DNA of 64,000 nt from Vibrio fortis (lineage in GTDB: Bacteria; Pseudomonadota; Gammaproteobacteria; Enterobacterales; Vibrionaceae): contig NZ_AP025487.1 in the NCBI RefSeq assembly GCF_024347475.1, forward strand, positions 744,001 through 808,000, given 5' to 3'. The position numbers and the translations under genes were made by a program. This document shows positions 44,149-53,847 of this stretch, one piece after another (position 1 is the stretch's first letter; each line of letters begins with the position of its first letter). Under the pieces are notes generated by a model. The model saw only the letters and a list, made by a program, of their open reading frames with translations, searched no databases and had not been told where the DNA came from.

Positions 44149-46083
44149 TTATCTTTGCGTCTGTTGAACTAGGGCAAGAGTATCGCGGAAAGGGTGTTGC
44201 TCAAGCTTGCCATACCCCATCATTTTGCTGGCTTTAAGTTTGGTAGACAATGGCGTTGCAATCCCAGATAGAAAGCGAGTAATTGCCTCGTCAGTTACCC
44301 ATTGTGGGCTGCTACTGATGAATTCATTAATCCAAGCTTGAAGGTCACTCTCATCAACGGCTTCTAAAGGTACATTAGGCAGTTGTGCAATGGTTCCACG
44401 ACAAGCAGAACAATGGCCACACTCTTGTGGTGCATTAATGTCACCAAAGTAGTTAGCAAGTTTGGAACTCAGGCAGCTGCTTGATTCAAAGAACTCCAGC
44501 ATGTAATTGAGGCGGCCAATTTCGTTGTCCTCTTTCTGTTTAAACAGTGCCGATAGGCGTTTAGCCACTTGATTCGGATCTTCGCTGGTGTTGTGTACTG
44601 CATATACATCGGTGATCTGTTTGCTTTCCAGTTCAATCCAACCTTGCTCATTAAAGTAGTCGATCGCTGCAACCACGCGCTGTCTGTCGGCTTGAAAGTG
44701 CGTCCACAGTGCATCGAAGTCCACTTGGCACCAAACACGAGCTTGCGGCGAGCATTGGAAAATCGACTCAACAAACGCACGGCGCTCACCCTGAAATTGG
44801 TCGATGATCTGTGGTTTTGGTCGAACAAATTTGAATTTGTAATCAGCAAAGAAGCTGTATTTAGGCTCAATAATGCCCTCGATCTCTAGGTATACCAGCA
44901 AGGTTTTCAATGGCAGCTGACGAATATTGGATTCGCGTGAGAGCTGATTGAGCATGATTTCCCACTGAGTGGCGTAGGTATTGCCAGAAGGCTGACAGGC
45001 GTATATCTCTTGTAGCACGGTTTGAATCGCGATGTTGTCAGGTGTATCGCCAAAGACAAAGTTCTCTAGCGTGCTAAGACCGTGTTTATTGGCAAGTAAT
45101 ATACACTCAGAATGTTGACCGTCACGACCGGCACGTCCAATCTCTTGGGAGTAGTTCTCTATCGACTTAGGCAGATCAAAGTGAATCACTCGGCGGATAT
45201 TCGACTTATCAACACCCATACCAAAGGCGATGGTAGCGACGATACAGTTTATCTCATCATTCATAAACTGCTGCTGAATCGCATCACGGTTCTCCGGCTT
45301 GAGGCCCGCATGGTAGGCAACGGCGTTGATGCCAACATTTCTCAGAGCTTGAGCGACATTCTCTGCTGTTTGCTGAAGCGTCACGTAGACGATGGTCGGT
45401 GATTGCGGCGCTTGATTGACCACGTTACATAGCGTTTCTAACTTTGTCTCTTGCTCACAAGGCTGTATCGCTAAGTCCAAGTTTTTACGATAAAAGCCCG
45501 TTACAACCACGCTCTCCGGAGCAATATTGAATTTACTCTGCATGTCTTGAATGACGCCCGTCGTTGCTGTTGCTGTTAGCAATAGAACTTGAGGGATATT
45601 AAGCTGTTTTTGATAGTGGGGTAGCTTAAGGTAGTCCGGTCTGAAATTGTGACCCCATTCTGAGATACAGTGCGCCTCATCAACCACCAAAAGTGAGATA
45701 GGTACTTGTGATATGAACTGTCTAAAACGCTCGTTCTTTAGGCGTTCAACCGAGATCATTAAGATCTTGGTTTCACCATTACGAACGGACTGCATCACTT
45801 GTTGGGTGGTTTGCCTGTCTTGGCTCGACTCGATGGCCGCAGCAGCAATCCCTTTACTGTGAAGAAAACTTAACTGGTCTTTCATTAGCGCAAGCAACGG
45901 AGAGATCACCAATGTAAGGTGAGGCAACTCTAGAGCGGGCAGCTGATAGCAGAGAGATTTTCCTGACCCAGTCGGAAAAATGGCCGCTGCTGATTGGCCT
46001 GCTAAAACATTATCAATAACTTGCTTTTGTCCGTGACGCAGTGAGTCGAATCCAAAGACCTGTTTTAGCTTCTGTTCTATCAT
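44149..46083 (-). CDS. RecQ-family ATP-dependent DNA helicase
   Basis: 644-residue superfamily 2 helicase. Walker A is FPTGSGKSLCYQLP near residue 36, DEAH box VVDEAHCISEWGH near 135, and IATIAFGMGVDKSNIRR followed by QEIGRAGRDGQ near 290-320. A RecQ zinc motif (C, then CGHCSAC 16 residues on) lies near 550. No HRDC domain follows; the tail is short and different. This suggests a RecQ paralog rather than canonical RecQ (about 610 residues with HRDC). Convergent with dinB. Confidence 0.92.
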   Translation of the reverse strand: MIEQKLKQVFGFDSLRHGQKQVIDNVLAGQSAAAIFPTGSGKSLCYQLPALELPHLTLVISPLLALMKDQLSFLHSKGIAAAAIESSQDRQTTQQVMQSVRNGETKILMISVERLKNERFRQFISQVPISLLVVDEAHCISEWGHNFRPDYLKLPHYQKQLNIPQVLLLTATATTGVIQDMQSKFNIAPESVVVTGFYRKNLDLAIQPCEQETKLETLCNVVNQAPQSPTIVYVTLQQTAENVAQALRNVGINAVAYHAGLKPENRDAIQQQFMNDEINCIVATIAFGMGVDKSNIRRVIHFDLPKSIENYSQEIGRAGRDGQHSECILLANKHGLSTLENFVFGDTPDNIAIQTVLQEIYACQPSGNTYATQWEIMLNQLSRESNIRQLPLKTLLVYLEIEGIIEPKYSFFADYKFKFVRPKPQIIDQFQGERRAFVESIFQCSPQARVWCQVDFDALWTHFQADRQRVVAAIDYFNEQGWIELESKQITDVYAVHNTSEDPNQVAKRLSALFKQKEDNEIGRLNYMLEFFESSSCLSSKLANYFGDINAPQECGHCSACRGTIAQLPNVPLEAVDESDLQAWINEFISSSPQWVTDEAITRFLSGIATPLSTKLKASKMMGYGKLEQHPFRDTLALVQQTQR

Positions 46084-46217
46084 AAATGTGCCCAGTTTAA
46101 TCTGTGTGGTGTGCTGCTAAGCCTGTTCAAGGGCAGAGAAACTTCAGTTTCAAAGCGCTTGCACCAGATTGTACCTAATTCTATTCTGTAGCTCCTAAAG
46201 AAAAGCACTTCAAAAGT

Positions 46218-46691
46218 ATGAATAAATCCGAGCTTAGACAAATAATCCTTCAACAACTTGAATCTCGACTTGCGATTGCTCAGTCAGCAACGCAACGTGC
46301 GATTGATGCGGCAACGGATGAAGAGACCGTACCAGAACATAAGTACGATACTCTGGCTCTAGAGGCATCGTATCTTGCACATGGCCAAGCCGTAAGGGTT
46401 CAGGAGTGTGAAGAAGATATTCAATGTTACCGTGAGTTGGTTTTGAGAGAGAGTGAGCGCGTCGCGATGAGCAGCTTTCTTTCTGTTATTGATGAACAAG
46501 ATCAGGTTAAGTATTTCTTTATTGGGCCAAGGGTCGGCGGTTTGTCGGTGGAGTGGGATGGTAAAGATGTCGCGATATTGACACCAAACGCTCCCTTAGG
46601 TGCAGCTTTGATGGGGAAGGAGCTCGGTGATGAAGTGGAGTTCAGCGTCGCAGACAGCCATTTTATCTATGAAATTGTGTCGGTTTGTTAA
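46218..46691 (+). CDS. GreA/GreB-type protein (C-terminal FKBP-like domain)
   Basis: 157 residues. The N-terminal half is helical (ATQRAIDAATDEETVPEHKYDTLALEAS region), and the C-terminal half resembles the Gre C-terminal domain (FFIGPRVGG, VAILTPNAPLGAALMGKELGDEVEF). It may bind RNA polymerase, but the two acidic tip residues of the Gre coiled coil are not clearly present, so cleavage-stimulating activity is doubtful. Stands alone, divergent from the RecQ-type gene. Confidence 0.7.
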   Translation: MNKSELRQIILQQLESRLAIAQSATQRAIDAATDEETVPEHKYDTLALEASYLAHGQAVRVQECEEDIQCYRELVLRESERVAMSSFLSVIDEQDQVKYFFIGPRVGGLSVEWDGKDVAILTPNAPLGAALMGKELGDEVEFSVADSHFIYEIVSVC

Positions 46692-46764
46692 CTTCTAAAC
46701 CTTTCCATGACATTGAGTGAATCACTCAATGTATAGTTAGTGCAGCAATGTATGTGAGGATGTT

Positions 46765-47520
46765 ATGAAAAAGAGCGTATTAATTGCATCACTATCTATG
46801 GTGTTAGCTGCGGCGAGTGTTCCTGCGTATGCGGCTCAGTGCCGCGTAGACCTGAAAAATGAATTGAGAATTGACCAACAGACGGTTGAGATCCACCAGA
46901 CCAATGGCGACACGGCAGTGCTCGACGGCAATGACCTCTATATTCATGGTGAAAAGGTCGAACTCGATGCGGATCAGCAAGCAGCGATCGAGCGTTACCG
47001 AGAAAGCATGAGTGAATACTTACCTCAAGCCAAGGCAATGGCTAAAGAGGGATTGGCACTGGCGAACGATGTTATCGACGATATTGCGGTAAGTTTGGAC
47101 GCGCCAGAGGCATTTGATAACGTGAAGAAATCAATGAGTGACTTCTTTGCTGAAATGGAAGCTCGTTACTACAAAGACGGCGATTTAGTTCTTCCGGCAG
47201 AGAGCTTTGAATCAATGGCCAATGGTTGGAGCGAAGATTTCGACAAGGCGATGGAGATCTTTAATGAAGAATTTATCTCAAGCGCTTTCAATGCGATGTC
47301 TGAAAAAATGAAGCAAGAGGGCGGTCTGAATTTAACTGAGATGGCAGACAGCATGTCTGAACTGAAGTTGAAAATCGAAGAGCGTTTTAAAGAGCACTCA
47401 CAACAGGTAGAGAAAGAAGCGGAAGCATTCTGCGACTCACTTGATGAGATGGCTGAACAAGAGAAATCTTTGCATGAGAAGATCCCGAATTTGAAAGACT
47501 ACCAAGTGTTTACCATCTAA
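46765..47520 (+). CDS. YggN-family (DUF2884) periplasmic protein
   Basis: 251 residues with a signal peptide cleaved after about residue 23 (AYA-AQC). The mature protein is acidic and largely helical, with a long coiled-coil-like region in its second half and few cysteines. The N-terminal CRVDLKNELRIDQQTVEI followed by YIHGEKVELDADQ matches the YggN family, whose function is unknown. It ends in a strong terminator. Confidence 0.85.
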   Translation: MKKSVLIASLSMVLAAASVPAYAAQCRVDLKNELRIDQQTVEIHQTNGDTAVLDGNDLYIHGEKVELDADQQAAIERYRESMSEYLPQAKAMAKEGLALANDVIDDIAVSLDAPEAFDNVKKSMSDFFAEMEARYYKDGDLVLPAESFESMANGWSEDFDKAMEIFNEEFISSAFNAMSEKMKQEGGLNLTEMADSMSELKLKIEERFKEHSQQVEKEAEAFCDSLDEMAEQEKSLHEKIPNLKDYQVFTI

Positions 47521-47551
47521 CACGCGTTGGTAATACATTGAACGATTGAAT

Positions 47552-47574
47552 GGGCACCTTGCGTGCCCTTTTTT
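47552..47574 (+). terminator. Terminator of the YggN-family gene
   Basis: Stem GGGCAC / GTGCCC with a short loop, followed by TTTTTT. Confidence 0.9.
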
Positions 47575-47778
47575 ATGCCTGCTATTCGGAGATGTAACTT
47601 AGAGATTGTTAATGTGTTGTTGCTGTTGCTTGGTGAGTAATTCTATGTATATTTAAATTTACAGTCTTACTGTTTGATTTTTTCTAATAATAAAGCATTT
47701 TAGTTATTTATAGATTGCATGGATCAGAGGTTTTGATTATTGTACTAGCAAACTAGTTCATTGGTATTTTTAGGCAGT

Positions 47779-49140
47779 ATGAACCAACAATCTTCTTCAT
47801 CAAGAGAGCTGTTTAGCTCCCGTCTAGGTTTTATTTTGGCAGCAGCGGGCGCTGCAGTTGGCCTTGGAAACATTTGGGGTTTCCCGACACAAGTCGCGAG
47901 TAATGGTGGCGGCGCGTTCCTTTTAGTGTATTTAGTGCTGATCTTTGTCGTTGCATTCCCAATGCTGGTGGTTGAGATGGCGATTGGTCGTCATGGTCAA
48001 GCTAACCCAGTAGATAGTATGCGTTCACTTACACCGAATCTAATGGCGAAAAAAGTCGGTGCGTTGACAGGTTGGATTGGTTTAAGTGTACCAAGCGCTG
48101 TTTTAGGCTTTTACAGCATTGTAGGTGGCTGGTTGATCTGCTTTTTGTTTGGCGCTATTGCTGAGCTGTTTGGCTTGGTTGAGGTTGCTGTATGGTTTAA
48201 AGGTTTCAGTGTAGAACGTAATGTCTTCGGTACGGTGTTGTTCTACGTGCTGACAATTTTGATTGTGCAAGGCGGCATCAAGCAAGGTATTGAAAAATGG
48301 TCGACCCGCTTAATGCCTGCGCTGTTTGTACTGTTCGCACTGCTGTTTGTCTACATCATGACTCAACAAGGCGCAGTGGAAGGGCTTAAGCATTACCTTG
48401 TCCCTGATTTTGAGAAGGTATGGGACAGAAAGCTGATCTTGGCCGCGATGGGGCAAGGCTTCTTTTCCTTGACCATTGGTGGGTGCTCGATGCTGATTTA
48501 CGGCTCTTACTTGAGTAAGAAAGAGAATTTGCCGAAGATGGCGATGAATGTAACCCTAGTGGATACGGCCGTTGCTTTTATTGCCGGTCTTGTTGTGATG
48601 CCAGCAATGTTTGTCGCGATGCAGAAGGGCGTACAAATCTACGCTGAAGATGGCTCGTTACTGAGCTCAGACACGCTGGTGTTTACAGTATTGCCACTGA
48701 TGTTTGATAGCTTAGGTTTCTTAGGTCAGATCTTTGCCATAGTCTTCTTCTTGCTCCTGACGATTGCTGCGCTTACTTCTTCTATCTCTATGCTAGAAGC
48801 CCCTGTTTCCCTAGTGAGTGAGCGCTTTAACACTGCACGCACATCAACAAGCTGGGTTATTGGTGGTTTAATTGCGCTGTTTAGTGTGGTTATTGTTTAC
48901 AACTTTGGCGCTCTATTTGGCCTAGTCGCTATGATTGCCACTCAATACTTGCAACCTATTGCGGCACTGATGTTCTGCTTATTTGGTGGTTGGGTATGGA
49001 GCCGAGCTTCGAAGGTAAAAGAACTAGAGCAGGGCTGCCCTGACTTCCAACTAGGCTGGTTTGGTAAAGTATGGCCTGCATACGTCAAGTTTGTATGCCC
49101 TGTACTGGTAGTAACGGTTATCTGGGCATCTTTCGGTTGA
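47779..49140 (+). CDS. Sodium-dependent transporter, neurotransmitter:sodium symporter family
   Basis: 453 residues with 11 to 12 membrane helices. The ATG at 47779, after AGGCAGT, is preferred to a TTG at 47761. The first-helix signature AAAGAAVGLGNIWGFPTQVASNGGGAFLL (residues about 19-47) supplies the Na+ and substrate site residues of the LeuT fold, with FFSLTIGGCSMLIYGSYL in helix 6 as the second unwound helix. Substrate is likely an amino acid or related compound, but cannot be named. Confidence 0.93.
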   Translation: MNQQSSSSRELFSSRLGFILAAAGAAVGLGNIWGFPTQVASNGGGAFLLVYLVLIFVVAFPMLVVEMAIGRHGQANPVDSMRSLTPNLMAKKVGALTGWIGLSVPSAVLGFYSIVGGWLICFLFGAIAELFGLVEVAVWFKGFSVERNVFGTVLFYVLTILIVQGGIKQGIEKWSTRLMPALFVLFALLFVYIMTQQGAVEGLKHYLVPDFEKVWDRKLILAAMGQGFFSLTIGGCSMLIYGSYLSKKENLPKMAMNVTLVDTAVAFIAGLVVMPAMFVAMQKGVQIYAEDGSLLSSDTLVFTVLPLMFDSLGFLGQIFAIVFFLLLTIAALTSSISMLEAPVSLVSERFNTARTSTSWVIGGLIALFSVVIVYNFGALFGLVAMIATQYLQPIAALMFCLFGGWVWSRASKVKELEQGCPDFQLGWFGKVWPAYVKFVCPVLVVTVIWASFG

Positions 49141-49189
49141 TGCTAAAGCGATAATACGAACTTCTAAAACGGTACTTGAAATATCACAG

Positions 49190-49218
49190 AGCCGCTCTCA
49201 GTTGAGAGCGGCTTTTTA
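49190..49218 (+). terminator. Terminator of the sodium-dependent transporter gene
   Basis: Stem AGCCGCTCTC / GAGAGCGGCT with a 4-base loop, followed by TTTTTA. Confidence 0.92.
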
Positions 49219-49288
49219 GTCTCGGTATGCCAGTATCTCTGATGTCGATTGTTGGATGAAACTTACGGCTTTAAATTGCAGGTATAAA

Positions 49289-49319
49289 AAAGGCGCATCA
49301 CCCTAGGGTATGCGCCTTT
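49289..49319 (-). terminator. Terminator of lipA
   Basis: Stem AAAGGCGCAT / ATGCGCCTTT around a CCCTAGGG centre; on the minus strand followed by TTTATACC, 27 bases past the lipA stop. Confidence 0.88.
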
Positions 49320-49345
49320 CAAAAATAGAGACGTTAAGTTACGAG

Positions 49346-50311
49346 TTACTTAATCTCCATACCTTGTGCTTGTAGATCCGCGTGGTAAGAAGAGCGAACA
49401 AACGGGCCACATGCAGCGTGTGTAAAGCCAAGCTCTAGAGCGATCTCTTTTAGTTCATCAAACTCTGATGGTGGCACGTAACGCTCAACTGGCAAGTGGT
49501 GACGGCTAGGCGCTAAGTATTGGCCTAGAGTCAGCATTGTTACGCCATGCTCACGCAGATCTTTCAGTACTTGAATGATCTCTTCTTTCGTTTCACCAAG
49601 GCCCATCATTACGCCCGATTTTGTTGGGACGTCTGGGTGCTGCTCTTTAAACTTCTTCAGTAGGTTCAATGACCATTTGTAGTTCGCACCTGGACGCGCC
49701 TTACGGTATAGGCGAGGTGCAGTCTCTAGGTTGTGGTTGAATACATCTGGCGGATTGTCTTTCATTAGATCAAGTGCCACGTCCATACGACCGCGGAAGT
49801 CAGGAACCAGAGTTTCAATGCGAATATTTGGGTTTAGTGCGCGGATCTCGCGGTTACAGTCAGCAAAGTGTTTTGCACCACCGTCACGTAGATCATCACG
49901 GTCAACAGAAGTAATTACAACGTACTTCAGTTTCATATCTTGGATTGTTTTTGCTAGCTTTTGAGGCTCTTCCGCTTCAGGAGCAACTGGACGGCCATGG
50001 GCAACGTCACAGAAAGGACAACGACGTGTACAGATAGCACCTAGGATCATGAAGGTCGCTGTACCGTGGTTGAAACACTCAGCCAGGTTAGGGCAAGACG
50101 CTTCTTCACATACCGAGTGAAGGTTGTTCTTACGCATTGCAGATTTGATGTCTTGGATGCGCTGGCTATCAGCAGGCAACTTGATCTTCATCCAGTCCGG
50201 CTTGCGCAGGATCTCTTTCTGCTCGGTAGGCATGTTCTTTACTGGAATCAATGCCATTTTATCGGCGTCGCGGTATTTAACGCCTTTTTCCATTTGGATT
50301 GGTTTGCTCAT
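49346..50311 (-). CDS. lipA: Lipoyl synthase
   Basis: Radical SAM enzyme inserting two sulfurs into the octanoyl chain on lipoyl domains. 321 residues with both iron-sulfur motifs: [12 protein letters not shown] (auxiliary cluster, near residue 68) and CTRRCPFC (radical SAM cluster, near 94). The conserved RSSYHA serine that binds the auxiliary cluster is near the end. It lies 4 bases after lipB, which makes its octanoylated substrate. Confidence 0.98.
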   Translation of the reverse strand: MSKPIQMEKGVKYRDADKMALIPVKNMPTEQKEILRKPDWMKIKLPADSQRIQDIKSAMRKNNLHSVCEEASCPNLAECFNHGTATFMILGAICTRRCPFCDVAHGRPVAPEAEEPQKLAKTIQDMKLKYVVITSVDRDDLRDGGAKHFADCNREIRALNPNIRIETLVPDFRGRMDVALDLMKDNPPDVFNHNLETAPRLYRKARPGANYKWSLNLLKKFKEQHPDVPTKSGVMMGLGETKEEIIQVLKDLREHGVTMLTLGQYLAPSRHHLPVERYVPPSEFDELKEIALELGFTHAACGPFVRSSYHADLQAQGMEIK

Positions 50312-50315
50312 GATT

Positions 50316-50975
50316 TTATGCTTCTGCTGTAGTGTTACTGTTGGCTTGAATGTCTACTTGGTCATAGCCGAGTAGTTCGACAAGCTCTTGTATTAGCTGT
50401 TGCTCAACGGTCTCTAGATCTGACGGGCCGCCCAGTTGGCTGACTTGCGCCATTTCCATTCCTTGGTAACCACAAGGGTTAATGCGCAGGAATGGTGACA
50501 GGTCCATATCGACATTAAGTGCCAGTCCGTGGAACGAACAACCACGTCGAATACGTAGGCCTAGAGAACATATCTTTTTGCCATCGACATAAACACCCGG
50601 AGCGTCAGGTCGAGCAGCTGATTCGATATTGTATGCTTTCAGAGTGTTGATTACGAGGTTCTCTATATGAGTAACTAGATCTCGCACTCCAAATTTCTTA
50701 CGACGAATATTGATCAAGAAGTAAGCAACCAACTGGCCTGGGCCGTGATAGGTAACTTGTCCGCCGCGATCGCTTTGAATAACAGGGATATCACCAGCAT
50801 TGAGTACATGCTCAGCTTTACCTGCTTGTCCTTGAGTGAAGACCGGATTGTGCTCGACTAGCCAAATTTGGTCTACGTCTTCTTCTGTGCGCGTATCGGT
50901 GAACTCATGCATGGCTTTCCATACGGGTTCATAATCCTGGCGGCCTAATTTTTTTACGATTAGCTTATTTTGCAA
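50316..50975 (-). CDS. lipB: Octanoyltransferase
   Basis: Moves octanoate from acyl carrier protein to lipoyl domains. 219 residues. [15 protein letters not shown] near residue 75, [10 protein letters not shown] (catalytic Lys) near 136 and [12 protein letters not shown] (catalytic Cys) near 172 are all present. It precedes lipA in the operon. A few extra residues at the C-terminus run beyond the usual end. Confidence 0.97.
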   Translation of the reverse strand: MQNKLIVKKLGRQDYEPVWKAMHEFTDTRTEEDVDQIWLVEHNPVFTQGQAGKAEHVLNAGDIPVIQSDRGGQVTYHGPGQLVAYFLINIRRKKFGVRDLVTHIENLVINTLKAYNIESAARPDAPGVYVDGKKICSLGLRIRRGCSFHGLALNVDMDLSPFLRINPCGYQGMEMAQVSQLGGPSDLETVEQQLIQELVELLGYDQVDIQANSNTTAEA

Positions 50976-51129
50976 AGCAGGACTCCCTCAAGGATTAATA
51001 AAGTGAACGCATTATAAACGTGAAATTTGATTCTAACTACAGACGGACTGCAAGGTTTTTCAACTTTCTTTGTATTTCTTGAAAATTAAGTTGAATAAAA
51101 GAAGCAAAAATGGGGAGCCTAAAATGAAA

Positions 51130-51150
51130 ACAGCGGCTCTAAGCCGCTGT
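51130..51150 (-). terminator. Terminator after ybeD
   Basis: Stem ACAGCGGCT / AGCCGCTGT with a 3-base loop; on the minus strand followed by TTTTCATTTT. It separates ybeD from lipB. Confidence 0.88.
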
Positions 51151-51170
51151 GATCATTGTGTAATCGAGGA

Positions 51171-51446
51171 TTACAGAACCATACGTACGATGTCGATCTC
51201 GCCAAGTTCTTTATAAAGTGTTTCTACCTGTTCAATCGACGTTGCTGTGATGTTGATCGAAACAGAGTGGTAGTTACCCTTTGCACTTGGTTTCACTGTT
51301 GGGCTGTAGTCACCAGGAGCGTGGCGCTGGATCACTTCCAGTACAAGTTCAGGCAGTTCTGGTTTCGCGTAACCCATAACCTTGTAAGTAAAAGAACAAG
51401 GGAACTCTAAAAGGTCTTTAAGTTTTGCATCAGAATTGATGTTCAT
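51171..51446 (-). CDS. ybeD: YbeD family protein (DUF493)
   Basis: 91 residues; the start at 51446 has GGAGC ahead and gives [16 protein letters not shown], the family N-terminus. It folds like the ACT/regulatory domain, with [20 protein letters not shown] in the middle. Its position between dacA and lipB is the same as in E. coli. The function is not firmly known. Confidence 0.93.
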   Translation of the reverse strand: MNINSDAKLKDLLEFPCSFTYKVMGYAKPELPELVLEVIQRHAPGDYSPTVKPSAKGNYHSVSINITATSIEQVETLYKELGEIDIVRMVL

Positions 51447-51572
51447 GATTAGCTCCAAAATGGTAGGTACTTCGCTGCTGGGCAAAATACCGAGAAAAGC
51501 GTATTCGGTCAATTGACTCGATTAATAAGAGCGGAATATTACTGGTAAATATCGCTGAACTCAAGATCAACA

Positions 51573-51595
51573 AAAGCCGCGCAGTGCGGCCTTTG
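51573..51595 (-). terminator. Probable terminator of dacA
   Basis: Arms AAAGCCGC / GCGGCCTTT (one bulged base) around GCAGT; on the minus strand followed by TTTTG. It lies about 90 bases past the dacA stop. Confidence 0.65.
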
Positions 51596-51683
51596 TTGGC
51601 TTGTTAGGCAAACCCGAAAAGGGTTATGAGTAAATAGCTAACAGGATCATGAGATTACTGTTATTGACTCTTACTCTCTGGTC

Positions 51684-52865
51684 TTAGAATAAACCTTTGA
51701 ACAGAAGAACTAGGTAATCCCAAAGACGGCTAAATAGGCTGCCTTGCTCGACATCTTCGAGTGCTAGAAGTGGGTATTCAGCAACGTCTTGACCATCGAT
51801 TTGGTAGAACAGCTTACCAACGACATCGCCCTTGCTAATAGGTGCTTCAAGTTCTTTCTCTAGAACAAAGCTAGCCTTTAGATTCTTAGCTTGGCCACGA
51901 GGCAGTGTTACGAATGTGTCTTCATCCACACCTAGAGCAACCGTGTCTTTGCTGCCCATCCAGATTTTCTCTTCAACGAACGTTTCACCAGCTGTGTGCG
52001 GTGCAACTGTTTCAAAGAAACGGAAACCGTAGCTCAGTAGCTTTTTGCTTTCGGTCTTACGAGCGTTAGCATTCTTGGTGCCCATTACAACAGCAACAAG
52101 GCGCATTTTGCCTTCAGTTGCTGAGCTTACTAGGCTGTAACCTGCATTACTTGTGTGGCCAGTTTTGATGCCATCCACATTCATGCTCTTGTCCCACAAC
52201 AGGCCGTTACGGTTGTACTGAGTAATGCCGTTGTAAGTGAATTTTTTCTCAGAGTAGATGCGGTACTCTTCAGGTACGTCGCGGATAAGTGCTTGACCTA
52301 GTAGCGCCATATCGTAAGGCGTTGAGTACAGATTCGGGTTATCTAGACCGTGCACGTTCGCAAAGTGCGTGTCTTTCATGCCGATAGAGCTCGCCCACGC
52401 GTTCATTAGGTCAACGAATGCATCCTCAGAGCCAGCGATGTGCTCTGCCATAGCTACACATGCATCGTTACCCGATTGGATGATGATACCGCGGTTAAGC
52501 TCTTCCACTTTTACCGTTGTACCGACTTCAATAAACATCTTTGAAGAGTCTGGGAAGTTCTTCGCCCAAGCGTTTTCGCTAATAACAACGTCGTCATTTA
52601 GGTTGATGTTGCCGCGCTCAAGCTCTTGACCGATAACATAACTGGTCATCATTTTGGTCAAGCTTGCTGGAGAAAGTTGAGTGTTCATCTCTTTTTCTGC
52701 CAATACTTTGCCTGAATGGTAATCCATTAGGACGAAGCCTTTAGCAGCAATTTGTGGAGCGTCTGGAACAACGATAGGCGCGGCGAATGACGAAGAAGCT
52801 AGCGTTGCAGAAAGCGCAACAGAAGTAGCAAAAATCGATTTGATAAGTTTATTAGATTTATTCAT
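51684..52865 (-). CDS. dacA: D-alanyl-D-alanine carboxypeptidase (PBP5/6 type)
   Basis: Trims the terminal D-Ala from peptidoglycan pentapeptides. 393 residues with a signal peptide cleaved after about residue 28 (SSFA-APIV). Active-site motifs are SLTK (in LSPASLTKMMTSY, near 67), SGN (QSGNDACVAMAEH, near 129) and KTG (GIKTGHTSNAGY, near 233). The last 18 residues form an amphipathic helix (FSRLWDYLVLLFKGLF) that anchors it to the inner membrane. Confidence 0.97.
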   Translation of the reverse strand: MNKSNKLIKSIFATSVALSATLASSSFAAPIVVPDAPQIAAKGFVLMDYHSGKVLAEKEMNTQLSPASLTKMMTSYVIGQELERGNINLNDDVVISENAWAKNFPDSSKMFIEVGTTVKVEELNRGIIIQSGNDACVAMAEHIAGSEDAFVDLMNAWASSIGMKDTHFANVHGLDNPNLYSTPYDMALLGQALIRDVPEEYRIYSEKKFTYNGITQYNRNGLLWDKSMNVDGIKTGHTSNAGYSLVSSATEGKMRLVAVVMGTKNANARKTESKKLLSYGFRFFETVAPHTAGETFVEEKIWMGSKDTVALGVDEDTFVTLPRGQAKNLKASFVLEKELEAPISKGDVVGKLFYQIDGQDVAEYPLLALEDVEQGSLFSRLWDYLVLLFKGLF

Positions 52866-52956
52866 TTTGAATGCAATTATTTGGTTAACTATCCATATCT
52901 TAACAGAATCACTGTTTCAAACCAGTGCAGTGATTGTCAGAAATTTCTGTAAGAAT

Positions 52957-53847
52957 CTAGCGAGTTAAGGTGTGCTTCTTTATATAAGCTGACGGGTAAC
53001 CCATAAGCTTAACCTGTTCTAATTTCTCTTGAGTCAGAGCATAGTCATGAAATGGCCCAAGCATCAGTCGGTATTTGTCATCTACTGGCTGAAGAAAAGT
53101 TTTGACCGACAGTTCTTTACTCAGTTCAATCGCAAGTTTTTCACTGCGATCTTGATGCTGAGAGGTCGCAACTTGAATTATGTATTGAGGGAGTGCTGCC
53201 TTCTTATTTTCATCGGTTGGGATGTCGACGGTAATCACTTCAATCTCAACGTTGGCCGTTCCTGTACGAATGACATCAAGCTTGTATGCGGCTGCGTAGC
53301 TTAAATCGATGATACGACCTTCATGAAAAGGACCACGGTCATTCACTCGAACAATGGTGCTCTTGTTGTTGTCAGTATTGGTCACTTTCACATAGCTTGG
53401 AATTGGCAACGTCTTATGAGCGGCAGACATTGAGTACATGTCATACACCTCACCATTTGAGGTAAGGTGACCGTGAAACTTTTTGCCATACCAAGATGCT
53501 TTACCTTTTTCAGTAAAGCCTTTGCTGTCGCGAATGATTTTGTAATCTTCACCACGTAAGGTGTAATCGCTATTACCGCCTAAGCTATAAGGCTCATACT
53601 TTGGGTGCGCGTCTTCTAGATGTTCAACTGAGATTGGTACATCTGGGGCGATATCGTCATTGATATCGTAGCGACCCGATTGGGAATCTGGTTGTGACGA
53701 ACAGCCATTCATCAACACGACTAAGCCACCGACAAGTGCTAATTGCTTAAGCGTTGATGACTTGGTGTGTTGCGCGTTATTGTTTATCGCGTAACTGCTC
53801 TTTGCGTATTTGCTCTTTGCGAAATCGCGCTTTGCATTAAATATCAC
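52957..53847 (-). CDS. rlpA: Septal ring lytic transglycosylase RlpA-type lipoprotein
   Basis: 296 residues. The start is a GTG directly after the mrdB stop, with AAAGGCG in the end of mrdB. An unusually long basic N-terminal segment contains three 5-residue repeats (AKRDF, AKSKY, AKSSY), then a hydrophobic core and the lipobox LMNGC near residue 49. A double-psi beta-barrel follows (KGKASWYGKKFHGHLTSNGE near 115, VRVNDRGPFHEGRIIDLS near 170), and a SPOR domain at the C-terminus binds denuded glycan. It acts at the division septum. Confidence 0.93.
   Translation of the reverse strand: MIFNAKRDFAKSKYAKSSYAINNNAQHTKSSTLKQLALVGGLVVLMNGCSSQPDSQSGRYDINDDIAPDVPISVEHLEDAHPKYEPYSLGGNSDYTLRGEDYKIIRDSKGFTEKGKASWYGKKFHGHLTSNGEVYDMYSMSAAHKTLPIPSYVKVTNTDNNKSTIVRVNDRGPFHEGRIIDLSYAAAYKLDVIRTGTANVEIEVITVDIPTDENKKAALPQYIIQVATSQHQDRSEKLAIELSKELSVKTFLQPVDDKYRLMLGPFHDYALTQEKLEQVKLMGYPSAYIKKHTLTR
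53791..53835 (-). repeat. Three 15-bp direct repeats in the rlpA 5' end
   Basis: Minus-strand units start GCAAAG every 15 bases (GCAAAGCGCGATTTC, GCAAAGAGCAAATAC, GCAAAGAGCAGTTAC) and encode AKRDF, AKSKY and AKSSY in the cytoplasmic-side part of the signal sequence. Confidence 0.9.

Noticed and set aside
44469..44870. 133-codon frame inside the RecQ-type gene
   Set aside because: Same strand, other frame, within a helicase gene with all motifs intact; no ribosome site. Shadow frame.
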